Assembly: GCA_036898135.1 (NCBI GenBank)
Contig: CM072523.1
Span: 35,602,037 to 35,666,036, forward strand
Source: Oncomelania hupensis
Lineage: Eukaryota; Mollusca; Gastropoda; Littorinimorpha; Pomatiopsidae
Direction of reading: 5' to 3'
Length of the DNA: 64,000 nt
This document shows, piece by piece, positions 20,526 through 32,526 of the stretch. Made by a program: the position numbers and the translations under genes. The stretch's first letter is position 1. Each line of letters begins with the position of its first letter. The notes beneath the pieces are model-generated. The model was not told where the DNA came from. It made no database searches and saw nothing but the letters and a program-made list of their open reading frames with translations.

Positions 20526-21115
20526 GTTGTTTGTTTTTGTTTCCAGTGAGTCAAATCGAGAAGATTTCGCACAATGGCAAAAGCGGGACGTATTGCCACA
20601 GTGGAGTGACTTCATTCACTAGCGATAAAGCATGTGCCGTGGCGTAGACAAAGTGAACAATTTGTTAAACTTGTGTAAGGTTTTCTGCAAATACACCCAA
20701 TAACTGTCTTGGTGCATACTTTTTATTTTTTTATTCTCATTTACGTGCGTGCGCCTCAATGTGTTTATGTGTGTGTGTGTGTGTGTGAGAGTATGTGTAT
20801 GCATGCTTGTATCCGTTCGTTTGAGTGTTTGAGTGTGTGCTTATGCATCATACACACCCACAAAAAATACATATACAGTAATGCATACATGCATACGCGC
20901 GCACCAACGTGCACACATGTACACACACACACACGCACATACACACACGCACATACACACACACTTTCACACGACACAACAATTTAGCAACTCGTATAAG
21001 ATCAAGTTTTTTTTACTGGTAGTTGATCTTATCAGAGGACTGTTTAGGGTGCTCCTCGGATAAGATCAAACAAAAATTTTGTCCCGTGGGGGGTCACCTT
21101 AAGAGAGGAGTACTG
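19537..21115. mobile_element. pogo/Tigger-like palindromic element 2
   Basis: Starts CAGTACTCCTCGCTTAAGG and ends AGAGAGGAGTACTG, with TA on both sides. The arms are ~540 bp (19537-20071 and 20578-21115), contain CA/TG-rich stretches and GATCTTATCCGAGG motifs, and are inverted copies of each other. The loop (20072-20577) contains the right arm of palindromic element 1 plus an (ATT)n run. No transposase is seen. Confidence 0.75.
20453..20525. repeat. (ATT)n microsatellite
   Basis: About 24 ATT units directly against the right end of palindromic element 1, in the loop of palindromic element 2. Confidence 0.95.
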
Positions 21116-21439
21116 TACAGTATTAGCCGAGTTCCTGAACTGTACGGCTCATTTTCAGAGTTGGGCTGATGAAAGAACTGTGTGCAGTCTACAACATAGG
21201 CTTCTTATGTAAAACTCGTTTCCACTTGCAGCTAGTACGTTACGTACAGCCAGCTTAAGCCACGTCGTCAAGAAATCTTTATTCTAGATCAAAAGGGAGG
21301 TTGCCAACGTCATAGTGACGTTTCTTACAGTTCTACGATAATACTGTTATTAGATGCAGCATAGTTTAAAGACGCAGTCTATGAAGTCTGTATTAAAATT
21401 ATGTCCACTTCAAAGTCAGAGCATCATCGTCCTCGTTAG

Positions 21440-21510
21440 TTTGGTCCTGATGTGGCTCGGAAGAGTCCGCTGGACCTAAAGCAATAACCATGTAATGTAA
21501 TGTAATATCC
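21440..21510 (+). mobile_element. F1 retroposon copy b (3' tail only)
   Basis: Contains the family's 3' end GTGGCTCGGAAGAGTCCGC, then GGACCTAAAGCAATAACC and three TGTAA units. It is extremely 5'-truncated. No target duplication was recognised. Confidence 0.85.
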
Positions 21511-21536
21511 GCGTATGGGCTCGGAGGATATAGGAA

Positions 21537-21537
<1 letters not shown>

Positions 21538-21618
<81 letters not shown>

Positions 21619-21700
21619 TGGGATTGGGATGGGGTTAGTTAGTTAGTTAAAATAGATTAACGTCCCCGGACACATAAGCGTATAGGGGTGTTGGAGCACA
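21538..21700. repeat. (AG)n and adjoining dispersed motif
   Basis: A ~36-unit AG run (21538-21611) is followed by AGATTAACGTCCCCGGACAC and ATAAGCGTATAGG. A similar AG run followed by AGATTAGTGTCCCCAGACAC and CTGAGCGTATAAGG occurs at 53641-53735, so the run and motif travel together, probably as the end of a retroposon. Confidence 0.75.
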
Positions 21701-21737
21701 GCAAATTATACTATAGTTATCAACCCTAGGAATGGGG

Positions 21738-21973
21738 TCCCACCGCCGTAGCTCAAGTGGTAGAGCGTTCGCCTGGCACATCGATGACCCAGGTTTGAAT
21801 CCGGTGGTGGGCGATATAAAATGTGGGCATTTTCCTTGTCCATTTTAGCAGTATGATTGCTCTGGTGGTTCAGTGTTGATTCAGGTCCCTACCCCTCTTT
21901 CCCTGGGATGGTTATCCCCGTCTGCCATATCACCAATGGTGGGTGTAGACGTTAAACCTCAATGTTCATTCAT
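21738..21973 (+). mobile_element. tRNA-derived SINE with 11-bp TSD
   Basis: A 236-bp insertion between two copies of TAGGAATGGGG (21727-21737 and 21974-21984). The head is tRNA-like, with an A box in TAGCTCAAGTGGTAGAGC and a B box in GGTTTGAATCC, both internal Pol III promoter elements. The body follows and ends in a short (ATTC)n tail. The head could fold as a tRNA cloverleaf, but the attached body and the target duplication show it is a SINE and not a tRNA gene. Confidence 0.9.
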
Positions 21974-22203
21974 TAGGAATGGGGGTTGCCTCTACGGGTC
22001 TGTGATAGTCTCCGAGGCAATCCATATAATCTACATGCGATTTCGCTTGTGTGGTCTAACACTGTTATTATTTAAGACAGTGCTACCGGTAGTTTGACCA
22101 AAAAATAGCCCGCCAGACGCCAAGCAGGTTCGGGAAAAGGAATTCGATGTGTCGAAGATCTGCACATTTGCTGTACTAAGACCACAATAAGAAACCTGCT
22201 TTA

Positions 22204-22382
22204 CATTACATTACATTACAAGATTATTATTTTAGGTCCAGCGGACACTTCCGAGCCAAATCAGGACCGGACAACCCCTGATCCGCATAAAAGATCTGCT
22301 GAAACAACCCTAGTGGTAAAACTGAAAGCTCTCCACCAGCCAGTCACTTTACAATAAAGACATACCACGCAGGGGACGCTGG
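22204..22382 (-). mobile_element. F1 retroposon copy c (5'-truncated, 13-bp TSD)
   Basis: A 3' fragment of F1 with four TTACA units at its tail, flanked by GAAACCTGCTTTA at 22191-22203 and again at 22383-22395. A 5'-truncated copy with a perfect target duplication and a tandem-repeat tail is the signature of target-primed reverse transcription. Confidence 0.92.
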
Positions 22383-22395
22383 GAAACCTGCTTTA

Positions 22396-23842
<1,447 letters not shown>

Positions 23843-23978
23843 AACCTTTTTCTATGATCAATGGTACCTAAATGTAAATGTTTGAATGTTAAAAATGGCC
23901 TCAGACTCACTTTTAAGGTTTACTTTGACTGCCCTCACAGTGCTTCCAGTTTACTGGACCCTGGGTGAAGGAGAAATA

Positions 23979-25015
23979 CATTACATTACATGGTTATTGA
24001 TTTAGGTCCAGCGGACTCTTCCGAGCCAAATCAGGATCAGAGAAGTGAAAGAGAACTCACCCCTGATCCGCATAAAAGATCTGCCGAAACAACCCTAGTG
24101 GTAACACTGAAGGCAACCTACCAACTGGTCACTTTACAATAAAGACATCCCACGCAGGGAACGCTGAGGCTATACTCTAATTTATCGAACCCCCGTTTAC
24201 AAAAACAAAATAGAATACAAACATCATTATACAATATCAAGAAAACACATACATATAAAACGCCTACATTGCTAAATAATAGCATTATAGGGAGCCCCAG
24301 TGACCATTTGGCAGAAAGCATCCAACAGGCACAGTGGTCTAATGGTAGTGCTTCGGCTTGCGGATCTGAAGGTCCCGGGTTCGAACCCTGGCCGGACCAT
24401 TGTGTTGTGTCCCTGGGAAAGACACTTTACTCCTGTTTTCCTACTCCTTCGGATGAGAGTATAAACCGAGGTCTAGTCTGTGTGTCGCATACATTCCATC
24501 ATAACGGACTTTAAAGATCCTGACGCTCATGTCCTAGACGGGTGAGTGCCGGTAACAAGAATACACCCAGCATGCACTTGGTCCTTCTCCCCCATCCCTG
24601 GCTGCCCAGGATTGTGCTCAGTTGTCCGGGCGTCAGACCATGCGCCCAAAGGCTGCGGGTGGGCGTCTCGGGCGGTTTGAGTTAGATCCTGTATCGGCCA
24701 GCGCCTTGATCCTTAGGCTAAGGCGCCTTACAAATGACGAACATTATTATTATTATTATATTCCCAAGCTGATCCAACAGACCTCACACACAAATGAGGA
24801 GTTTTGTCCCGGAAGAGTTTTCAAGAAAAAAGGTTGGTGACTGGTCTAGCGAAGAAGAAGATAGTGTAGTAAATTGATAGAACAGAGTAGGAATGAGAAA
24901 GAACAAAGGAGAAAGACAGTGACAGTGGGAATTTAAAGCAATAAATTTCCAGAAAGTGGGGATACTATTTATACGGAAACCACCGGCACCCCCACGGGGG
25001 CCGGGAAGGAGGGGG
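23979..25015 (-). mobile_element. F1 retroposon copy e, split by a SINE (12-bp TSD)
   Basis: Flanked by GAAGGAGAAATA at 23967-23978 and 25016-25027. Both halves (23979-24325 and 24758-25015) are F1 in minus orientation and join without loss when the SINE is set aside. The 5' end carries the hairpin CACCGGCACCCCCACGGGGG and the 3' end carries TTACATTACATGG. Confidence 0.93.
24326..24757 (+). mobile_element. tRNA-derived SINE inserted in F1 copy e
   Basis: A tRNA-like head at ~24328-24400 with A box in CAGTGGTCTAATGGTAG and a canonical B box GGTTCGAACCC, then a ~330-bp body ending in AAGGCGCCTTACAAATGA and an (ATT)n tail. The tail form suggests a partner LINE different from the RTE-like and F1 retroposons. 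The exact target duplication is unclear. Confidence 0.88.
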
Positions 25016-25060
25016 GAAGGAGAAATAAATGATCAGGTCCTAAACTAACTCAGAGAAGCT

Positions 25061-25063
25061 AGG

Positions 25064-25130
<67 letters not shown>

Positions 25131-25133
25131 CAA

Positions 25134-25168
<35 letters not shown>

Positions 25169-25203
25169 ATAATAATAATAATAATAACAATAATAATAAT
25201 AAA
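25061..25203. repeat. (AAT)n/(ACT)n compound microsatellite
   Basis: About 22 AAT units, a short AAC bridge, about 10 ACT units, then AAT again. It lies 35 bp outside F1 copy e. Confidence 0.95.
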
Positions 25204-25404
25204 AGTTTTTCTATAGCTCTTTTCTTTATTAAGTAAGCTTAAATCCGATCAAAGTGCACAAGGAAACAAGCAACAACCGCACTGTACTAAGCATGCTTGT
25301 AATGTTGCATGGATATTTATGGTGTACACAACATTATGTACTTACAATACACAGTCATCAATGTCATCGTCTTCGTCACTCGTCGTCATCGTCTTTCGTC
25401 GTTA

Positions 25405-25468
25405 TAATCGTTATTAATCATCATCATTTTCATCATCATCGTCATCATCATCTTCATCATCATCATGG

Positions 25469-25527
<59 letters not shown>

Positions 25528-25532
25528 GTCAA
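25405..25532. repeat. (CAT)n microsatellite
   Basis: Imperfect then perfect ATC/CAT run. A mixed CA run with CCCA interruptions follows at 25550-25580. The frame read through it (His-rich one way, Met-rich the other) is an artefact. Confidence 0.95.
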
Positions 25533-25966
25533 GCACGCGCGCATACAGACAGACACACACACCCACACACACACCCACACAAGCGGGTAAAACAAGGATG
25601 AGAGTTGAAACCTCAAGCTATAATAAGTTTTAATCACCAGTTGACATAGATCGGTAGACGGGTAAAGACGCCTACGAGAGTTACCAATAAAATTCACCCC
25701 TACCTAAAACGGTGTGATAACATGAATATTAGCGCTATATTAAAAATATAAAAAAAACAAATCAAAGAAACAATAGTGAAATTTATTGTGTTTCATTCAG
25801 AGCGGTGCTCTGCGTGTGCCTGCGTGAGTGTGCCTATGTGTGTGTTAACTCCCGTTGGGGTGCCGGGGGTTTCAGTATAAATAGTATCCCCACTTTCTGG
25901 AAATTTAGTGCTTTAAATTCCCACTGTCGCTGTCTTTCTCATTTGTTCTTTCTCATTCCTGCTCTG

Positions 25967-27109
25967 TATGGGGCGCCATGTGTCCATTAATTCTATGTGA
26001 CCATTCTATACATAGAATAAATTCTATGCACATAGAAAGCATTCTATGCACACAAAAAGCATACATTAGTTGAAATTCCATTTTAAAAAAAAGAAACCAA
26101 TATTGTAAGTCATAGAATAAAATTCTTTGTATAGAATAACATTCTATATTATAGTGTAAAATTCTATGTCCATAATAAATATCTATGTATAGCATAACAT
26201 TTTATAATAGAGAATAAGATACTATCTATGTAAGTAATACAATTCTATATTATAGAATGCACTTGTATGCATAGAACTATATTCTATAACATAGAAAGAA
26301 TTCTATTACAAAGAATGAATTCTATAACATAGAATGAATTCTTTAACATAAAATAAATTGCATGACATAGAATTAATTCTATGTGCATAGAATAAATTGT
26401 ATAACATAGAATGAATTCTATAATAAATAATGAATTCTATATGCATAGAATGAATTTTATAGCATAGAATGAATTCTATGACATAGAATTCATTCTATGA
26501 CATAGAATGAATTCTATAGGCAAAGAATGAATAGTATAACATAGAATGAATAAGATTACATATAATGAATTCTATGACATAGAATTCATTCTATAACATA
26601 GAATGAATTCTATAGCATAGAATGAATTCTATGACATAGAATTTATTCTATAGCATATAATGAATTCTATGTCATAGAATTCATTCTATGCTATAGAATT
26701 CATTCTATGTTATAGAATTCATTCTATGCTATAGAATAAATTCTATGCTATAGAATAAATTCTATGTAATAGAATTCATTCTATGTCATAGAATTCATTC
26801 TATGTTATAGAATTCATTCTATGTCATAGAATTCATTCTATGTCATCTTATTCATTCTATGTTATACTATTCATTCTATGCTATAGAATTCATTCTATGT
26901 CATAGAATTCATTCTATGTCATAGAATTCATTCTATGTCATAGAATTCATTCTATGTTATAGAATGAAATCAATATTAAAAACCTTTTTTAAAATAGTAA
27001 AAACTGGGGCACTGTCAAGGTATAGAGAACATTTTGTATGGCATGGGACTGTATTGCAGAGAGATACACATTGCCACATCCCATCACCACACCACATCAC
27101 TCTACATCA
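25967..27109 (+). repeat. Left inverted arm of the foldback element
   Basis: After a ~260-bp mostly unique outer part, dozens of 15-20-bp words of the form ATTCTATG-N2/3-CATAGAAT follow to ~26965, then a unique inner block with AAAACTGGGGCACTGTC and CCACATCCCATCACCACACC. The arm is about 140 bp longer than the right arm, apparently through extra word repeats. Confidence 0.9.
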
Positions 27110-28835
27110 ATGGCTGACGTACGTTCCTAATGCTATTATGCTATCCATTTTATTAACGGAAGGAACTATACATAAATGTGGGTGTTCTCACAAAGGGAGG
27201 CCAAATTCGCAACAGAGCTATTTAGCTGAAAATAGGTTATGGGGGACGCGTGGGGTGAAATAGTTTTTTTTTGCAATAATTATTATGTCTCAGAGTTGTA
27301 TCGCAATATTCGACCTTTAATTATATTAATTATTGCTTTTTATGAGTGTACAGTACGGTTATTTCTTCGGTATTGAGCAAAAAGAACTGATTATTTCATT
27401 AGATTTTGTCACTATAAACCCTTACAGAACCTCAGCACATTGTAATGAAAAAGTAAGCAGCAGGGGCGGAGGGAGGGGGGAGGGGAGGGTGTGACGTCAA
27501 TTATTTTTATTGCTTTCGCGCACACTAGCTCAATGCCTATATGAGCAGCACTCTTAGGTTGTCCCACATTTTGCTGGCTGCGGGCTATTTATAGCTTGCC
27601 TACACCCTCCCTTTCAGTGAAAGGAATGGAAAGAAGAGCACAGGTGAAGCTATTTATAGCTAGCCTGGCTGAACTAGCTTCAAAACCTAAAAGCTTTGGT
27701 TGAGTCGGTGTGCGCGATCTACTCACACTGCCCTCAAGTCGTCTGCATCAAGAAACCTAAAGGCCCCGCCACACATGCCGATTGTGCAACGATTTTGTTT
27801 GCGATGGAATCCCTATTGCTACGTGATGACGTCAGAACTACTGCTTGCCTGCGGTCTGATTTGCAATCGGCTCGGTATCGTGCGATTTGAGCCTGTTCTA
27901 AAGCCCGCAGAACACTTGGCACGTCAGCCATTTCTTCAGTTCTCGCGCGCGTGCACATGTCCCTTTATTCGTCAAAGCCTCAAAGCCTCGTTTCACAAAG
28001 AATGACCTAGTTGCGCATAGAATGAACATTCTATATTATAGAATGCATTCTATGTTAAAGAATGCACATTCTATGTTATAGAATGGATTCTATGTTATAG
28101 AATGAACATTCTAAGTTATAGAATGGATCCTATGTTATAGAATGAACATTCTATGTTATAGAATGAACATTCTATAACATAGAATGCATTCTATGTGCAC
28201 CAAATGTTAAAAAATAATTCCATGAGTGCATTCAGTGTTGCGAATAAAATCCATTTTATGTTAAAAAAAGGTATTTTATGTCATACAATTCTTGCTGTGT
28301 TATACAATTAATTCTATATACATATAATTCATTTCACTCACATAAAATTAAAAAACACAACTAATAAATTGTAACAAAATTTAGAATTTAAAAAAAGATA
28401 TTGTATGACACATCACCACATCGCATCATCACCACATCGATCACATCATCACATCACATCACTGCATCATATTGCTTCATCACCATCATCGTGAAAACGC
28501 ACCACCACATAAAATCACATCACATCAACAAATCATCACATCACATCAGCCGACATCACAGCAGCAGCACATCTTCACATTGCAGCAGACAGCACATATC
28601 CTGGCATCAGTGAATCACATCACATAATCTAATCACCCCACCCCTCTCACCCATCACATTTGTGGTGCAGTGTGGTGTGATTTAGAGTGATGTAGTGTGG
28701 TGATGTGATGTGGTAATGTGTATGTATGTATCTGCAATACAGTTCTATTATGCCTTAAAAGCGAGTGAATCAGACCACATCATCACATAACCTAATCACT
28801 CCACCACACCTACCCATCACATTTGTGGTGCAGTG
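27110..28835. other. Interior of the foldback element
   Basis: The left half (27110-28000) is ordinary sequence including a CpG-richer patch at 27690-27960 with frames of up to 101 codons but no recognised domain. A second block of ATTCTATG words lies at 28015-28200, and CATCA/ACATC-rich DNA at 28400-28640. At 28660-28750 there is a partial extra copy of the inner arm block (GTGATGTGGTAATGTGTATG). Confidence 0.6.
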
Positions 28836-29837
28836 TGATGTAGAGTGATGTGGTGTGGTGATGGGATGTGGCAATGTGTATATCTCTCTGCAATACAGTC
28901 CCATGCCATAAAAATTTTCTTTATACCTCGACAGTGCCCCAGTTTTTACTATTTTAAAAAAAAGTGTATGTATTGATTTCATTCTATAACATAGAATGAA
29001 GTCTATGACATAGAATGAAGTCTATGACATAGAATGAATTCTATAGCATAGAATAAATAGTATAACATAGAATGAATAAGATGACATAGAATGAATTCTA
29101 TGACATAGAATGAATTCTATAACATAGAATGAATTCTATAGCAAAGAATGAATTCTATGACATATGACATATGTTATAGAATTCATTCTATGTCATAGAA
29201 TTCATTCTATGTCATCTTATTCATTCTATGTTATACTATTCATTCTATGCCTATAGAATTCATTCTATGTCATAGAATTCATTCTATGTCATAGAATTCA
29301 TTCTATGCTATAAAATTCATTCTATGCATATAGAATTCATTCTTTATTATAGAATTCATTCTATGTTATATAATTCATTCTATGCACATAGAATTCATTT
29401 TATGTCATATAATTTATTTTATGTTAAAGAATTCATTCTATGTTATAGAATGAATTGTATGCACATAGAATAAATTCTATGTTATAGAATTCATTCTTTG
29501 TAATAGAATTCATTCTATGTTATTGAATATAATTCTATGCATACAAGTGCATTCTATAATATAGAATTGTATTACATACATAGAATCTTATTCTATATTA
29601 TAAAATGTTATTCTATACATAGAATTTTATTATGGACATAGAATTTTACACTATATTATAGAATGTTATTCTATACAAAGAATTTTATTCTATGACTTAC
29701 AATATTGGTTTCTTTTTTATAAATGGAATTTCAAATAATGAATGCTTTTTGTGTGCATAGAATGCTTTATATGTGCATAGAATTTATTCTATGTATAGAA
29801 TAGTCACATAGAATAAATGGACACATGGCGCCCCATA
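28836..29837 (-). repeat. Right inverted arm of the foldback element
   Basis: Reverse complement of the left arm over its whole length, with scattered substitutions and one shorter word array. The outermost ~30 bases differ from the left end at about two positions. Confidence 0.9.
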
Positions 29838-30301
29838 CTCTGTTCTATCAATCTGCTATGCTATCTTCTTCTTCGCTAGACCAGTCACCTACCTTTTTTC
29901 TTGAAAACTCTTCCGGGACAAGACTCCTTATTTGTGTGTGAGGTCTGTTGGATCAGCTTGGGACTATTGGACGCTTTCTGCCAGGTGGTCACTAGGGCTT
30001 CCTATGATGCTATTATTTAGCAATGTAGGCATTTTATATGTATTTTATTGATAATTTATAATGATGTTTGTATTCTATTTTGTTTTTATAAACGGGGGTT
30101 CGAGTCGATAAATTAGAGTATAGCCTCAGCGTCCCCTGCGTGGGATGTCTTTATTATTAAGTGACTGGCTGGTGGAAAGCATTCAGGGTTGTTTCAGCAG
30201 ATCTTTTATGCGGATCGGGGGTTGTCCGGTCCTCATTTGGCTCGGAAGAGTCCGCTGGACCTAAAGCAATAATCATGTGATGTAATGTAATGTGTGTGTT
30301 A

Positions 30302-30714
30302 GTTGGTTCGTGCGCGTGACTGTGAATGTGCGCACATTCCCCAGACGCGTGTGCGTACATGGATCATAGCAGTTGCCTAAACAGAATCAACGGACAATAC
30401 CAACCAAACCCGTGATCTTGACGAAGTGGAATCGTGAGCCACCCGCTGTCACGAGAGAAGCATATTTTTTATGTATAATTTAAAAGTTCGCAGTCACCTA
30501 CTTTACTTGATAAATCGTCCATCATGGGCTTTGTGCGTGCATATCATTATTATAAATCCACACCCGGAATTATAACAAGTAGGTAAACAATCACTTAATT
30601 CTTATAGCGTATAAATTGTCCATTACCTTGAGATATAAAGTTCTGCACCTTGGGCTAATACGAACTAAGAATACTTATTTAAAAGTATTTTTAGTTCGTA
30701 CACTTTATTCCAAT
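30302..30714. other. No gene; start of a local repeat shared with 31165-31640
   Basis: The phrases ATCGTCCATCATGGGCTTTG, GGAATTATAA, AGTAGGTAAACAATCAC and AATTGTCCATTACCTT occur here and again at 31170-31640, partly a third time from 31556. They bracket D1 copy 3. No coding sequence is seen. Confidence 0.55.
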
Positions 30715-31160
30715 AAACATAATTATTTAAAAGGCCCCAATTCGAGGACTTTGTTTACTTTTGGCAAAAGCTGTTTTACCCTAAAATTCGCATTGTTGTT
30801 GCATTAAAAGAATGATAAAGCGGGCTTTCGTTGCTCAAACCAACCGCTACAATTTGAATGTTCCATTTCTGTTTTGACAGGCAGTGCTTTCCTCTGTTCA
30901 GTTAAGTTGCACAACAATACGCTTTACGGTCCGTTAGAGGATGTTTTTTTTTAGCGCTGCAGCGGTAGCTGTCGGTTGTTATTAATAGGCACACAAACTA
31001 CGGAATTTATTTATTTAGAAAATAACTATACTTCGACAAGATTTCTTTTGTTGCAAGATTTTATTTGTTTGAAGGGTTAACAATCGCTGTGAATGTTAAA
31101 CAGATCTGTCGAGGGTTGGGGTATGGCCAAAGTGAGTCCCTTTAAGTTATCAGTCTTTTT
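30715..31160 (+). repeat. Dispersed repeat D1, copy 3
   Basis: Matches copy 1 (1430-1935) from AAAAGGCCCCAATTCGAGG through GCGGGCTTTCGTTGCTCAAA, TTGACAGGCAGTG, ATTAATAGGCACACAAACTA and AAAATAACTATACTT to TGTGAATGTTAAACAG. No frame is conserved. Confidence 0.7.
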
Positions 31161-31215
31161 CTTTGATGAATCGTCCATCATGGGCTTTGTGAACATAACT
31201 AGTTTAAATCTACAC

Positions 31216-31433
31216 TATCCTATCCTATCCTGTCCTATCCCGTAACTCGGAGGTCGTAGGGGCACCACCGATTTTCGTTTAACCAGCGTACTCCATCTTT
31301 CCCTGGTCCTCAGCAACCCTGATTGTTTCGCTCAGTGTCAAACCAGTACATTCTCGAATGTTGTCCTCCCACCTCTTTTGCGGTCTCCCTCTTCTTCTAC
31401 CTCCTTGCACTGTGCCTTGCAGGAAGGTCTTTG
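31216..31433 (-). mobile_element. RTE-like LINE, 3' end, 11-bp TSD
   Basis: A 218-bp 3' fragment with (GGATA)n tail on the minus strand, flanked by TAAATCTACAC at 31205-31215 and 31434-31444. A clean 5'-truncated target-primed insertion; the host sequence reads on uninterrupted across it. Confidence 0.95.
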
Positions 31434-31444
31434 TAAATCTACAC

Positions 31445-32400
31445 CTGGAATTATAAAAAGTAGGTAAACAATCACTCCATTTTTATAACGTTTAAATTGT
31501 CCAATGAGCCATCCATTACCATACAAATGTAAAATTCTATTACTTGAATTTATTTTTTAAAGCGTGCAGTAGGTAAACACTCATTCTATTTTACAGCAAA
31601 TAAATTGTCCATTACCTTAATACTTAAAATTCTGCATCGTGAGTTTATATTGAAAAACAAATAACTGAGCATTTTATATAATGTGTAGAAAATTAAGAGC
31701 TTGTCTTTTTATCTTTATTTTTTTAGTACGTTGAAATTATTGCAATAAAAATATGTAATGAACAATCCTATCCTATCCTATCCTATCCTATCGCGATTTG
31801 GTTGCGATTTTTATTCGCAAAATTTGGCGGTACCGATTTGATTTTTTTAATCCTCGACCAGATACTTCAGATAGTGGTTCATTATTCCAAACTTTGATTT
31901 GGCTTCTTCAGGATAAAGCCGATCGAGTCACAGCATCGCCCCGAAAATTAACCATTATTTTTGAAAATGCCATTTTTTTAAAATTAGCAATGCGTGCGAG
32001 TATCGAGAAATGCAACGGGCATCATCAGTACTACAACGTATGTTAATCTGATGAATACCAAATAATACAACACATACACATACATTTAAATGGAGTTTAA
32101 AAAAAAACTCCAATCGTAGGACAGTAAAGGTAGGATCATTTCAAGCAGCATGGGACCAACTTCACCTAGGATCGACTTAAATATGTTACATCATAATTTA
32201 ACAATATGTTGGTTTTTTTTAAATAAAAACGAAAACACCTCTATACCGGGACCTTAGCAGCAAAAATCAGTTGCCATGTGACCATCTTACTCGTTTCCTT
32301 ATCGTACATAGCAAATCTTTTTTTAGGATAACATAACATAAGGAAACACAAAACAACAAGAAATGACATGGCATAAGATTAGTTGGTTATTCATTGTTAA
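31445..32400. other. No gene; isolated (TATCC)n at 31765-31794
   Basis: Continuation of the local repeat to ~31640, then AT-rich DNA. The five to six TATCC units at 31765-31794 equal the RTE-like LINE tail without any LINE body. An 82-codon frame at 31798-32046 has no domain that I recognise. Confidence 0.5.
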
Positions 32401-32526
32401 CAGGGCCCAGCGGACTGCAAAGCGCCGAATCAGGACCCCAACATCAACACCACAATTTGGTTGAAAGAGGACTCACTCCCTAACCGTATAAAAGATCTGC
32501 TGAAACAACCCTAGTGGCAACACTGT
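32401..32526 (-). mobile_element. F1 retroposon copy g (fragment)
   Basis: Contains CAGCGGACTGCAAAGCGCCG, TTTGGTTGAAAG and GTATAAAAGATCTGCTGAAA, the same F1 subfamily as copy a. It breaks off into LINE sequence at ~32527, with both partners truncated, so the junction is chimaeric. Confidence 0.8.

Larger units (their letters stand above)
25967..29837. mobile_element. Foldback DNA element with ~1-kb terminal inverted repeats
   Basis: A 3871-bp insertion in F1 copy f. The ends are TATGGGGCGCCATGTGTCCA and its reverse complement. CTCTG at 25962-25966 recurs at 29838-29842 and occurs once in uninterrupted F1 copies, so it is a 5-bp target duplication; a 3-bp TCT reading with one more terminal base is also possible. 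The arms consist largely of ATTCTATG/CATAGAAT palindromic words. The middle (27110-28835) has no transposase-like frame. It fits a non-autonomous foldback transposon; the superfamily is unknown. Confidence 0.9.
25848..30290 (+). mobile_element. F1 retroposon copy f, split by the foldback element (11-bp TSD)
   Basis: Flanked by TGTGTGTGTTA at 25837-25847 and 30291-30301. The 5' part (25848-25966) has the GC hairpin and TATAAATAG; the 3' part (29838-30290) continues with no lost sequence to GACCTAAAGCAATAATCATG and TGTAA units. Between them lies the 3871-bp foldback element, so F1 insertion came first. Confidence 0.93.

Noticed and set aside
21745..21820. Possible tRNA gene at 21745; similar at 24328 and 55960
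   Set aside because: Each tRNA-like head is joined to a SINE body with a tail, and one has target duplications, so they are SINE promoters.
26120..29700. Possible CRISPR-like array, from regularly repeated short palindromes in the foldback arms
   Set aside because: There are no unique spacers of constant length, the words are contiguous and degenerate, and the genome is clearly eukaryotic.
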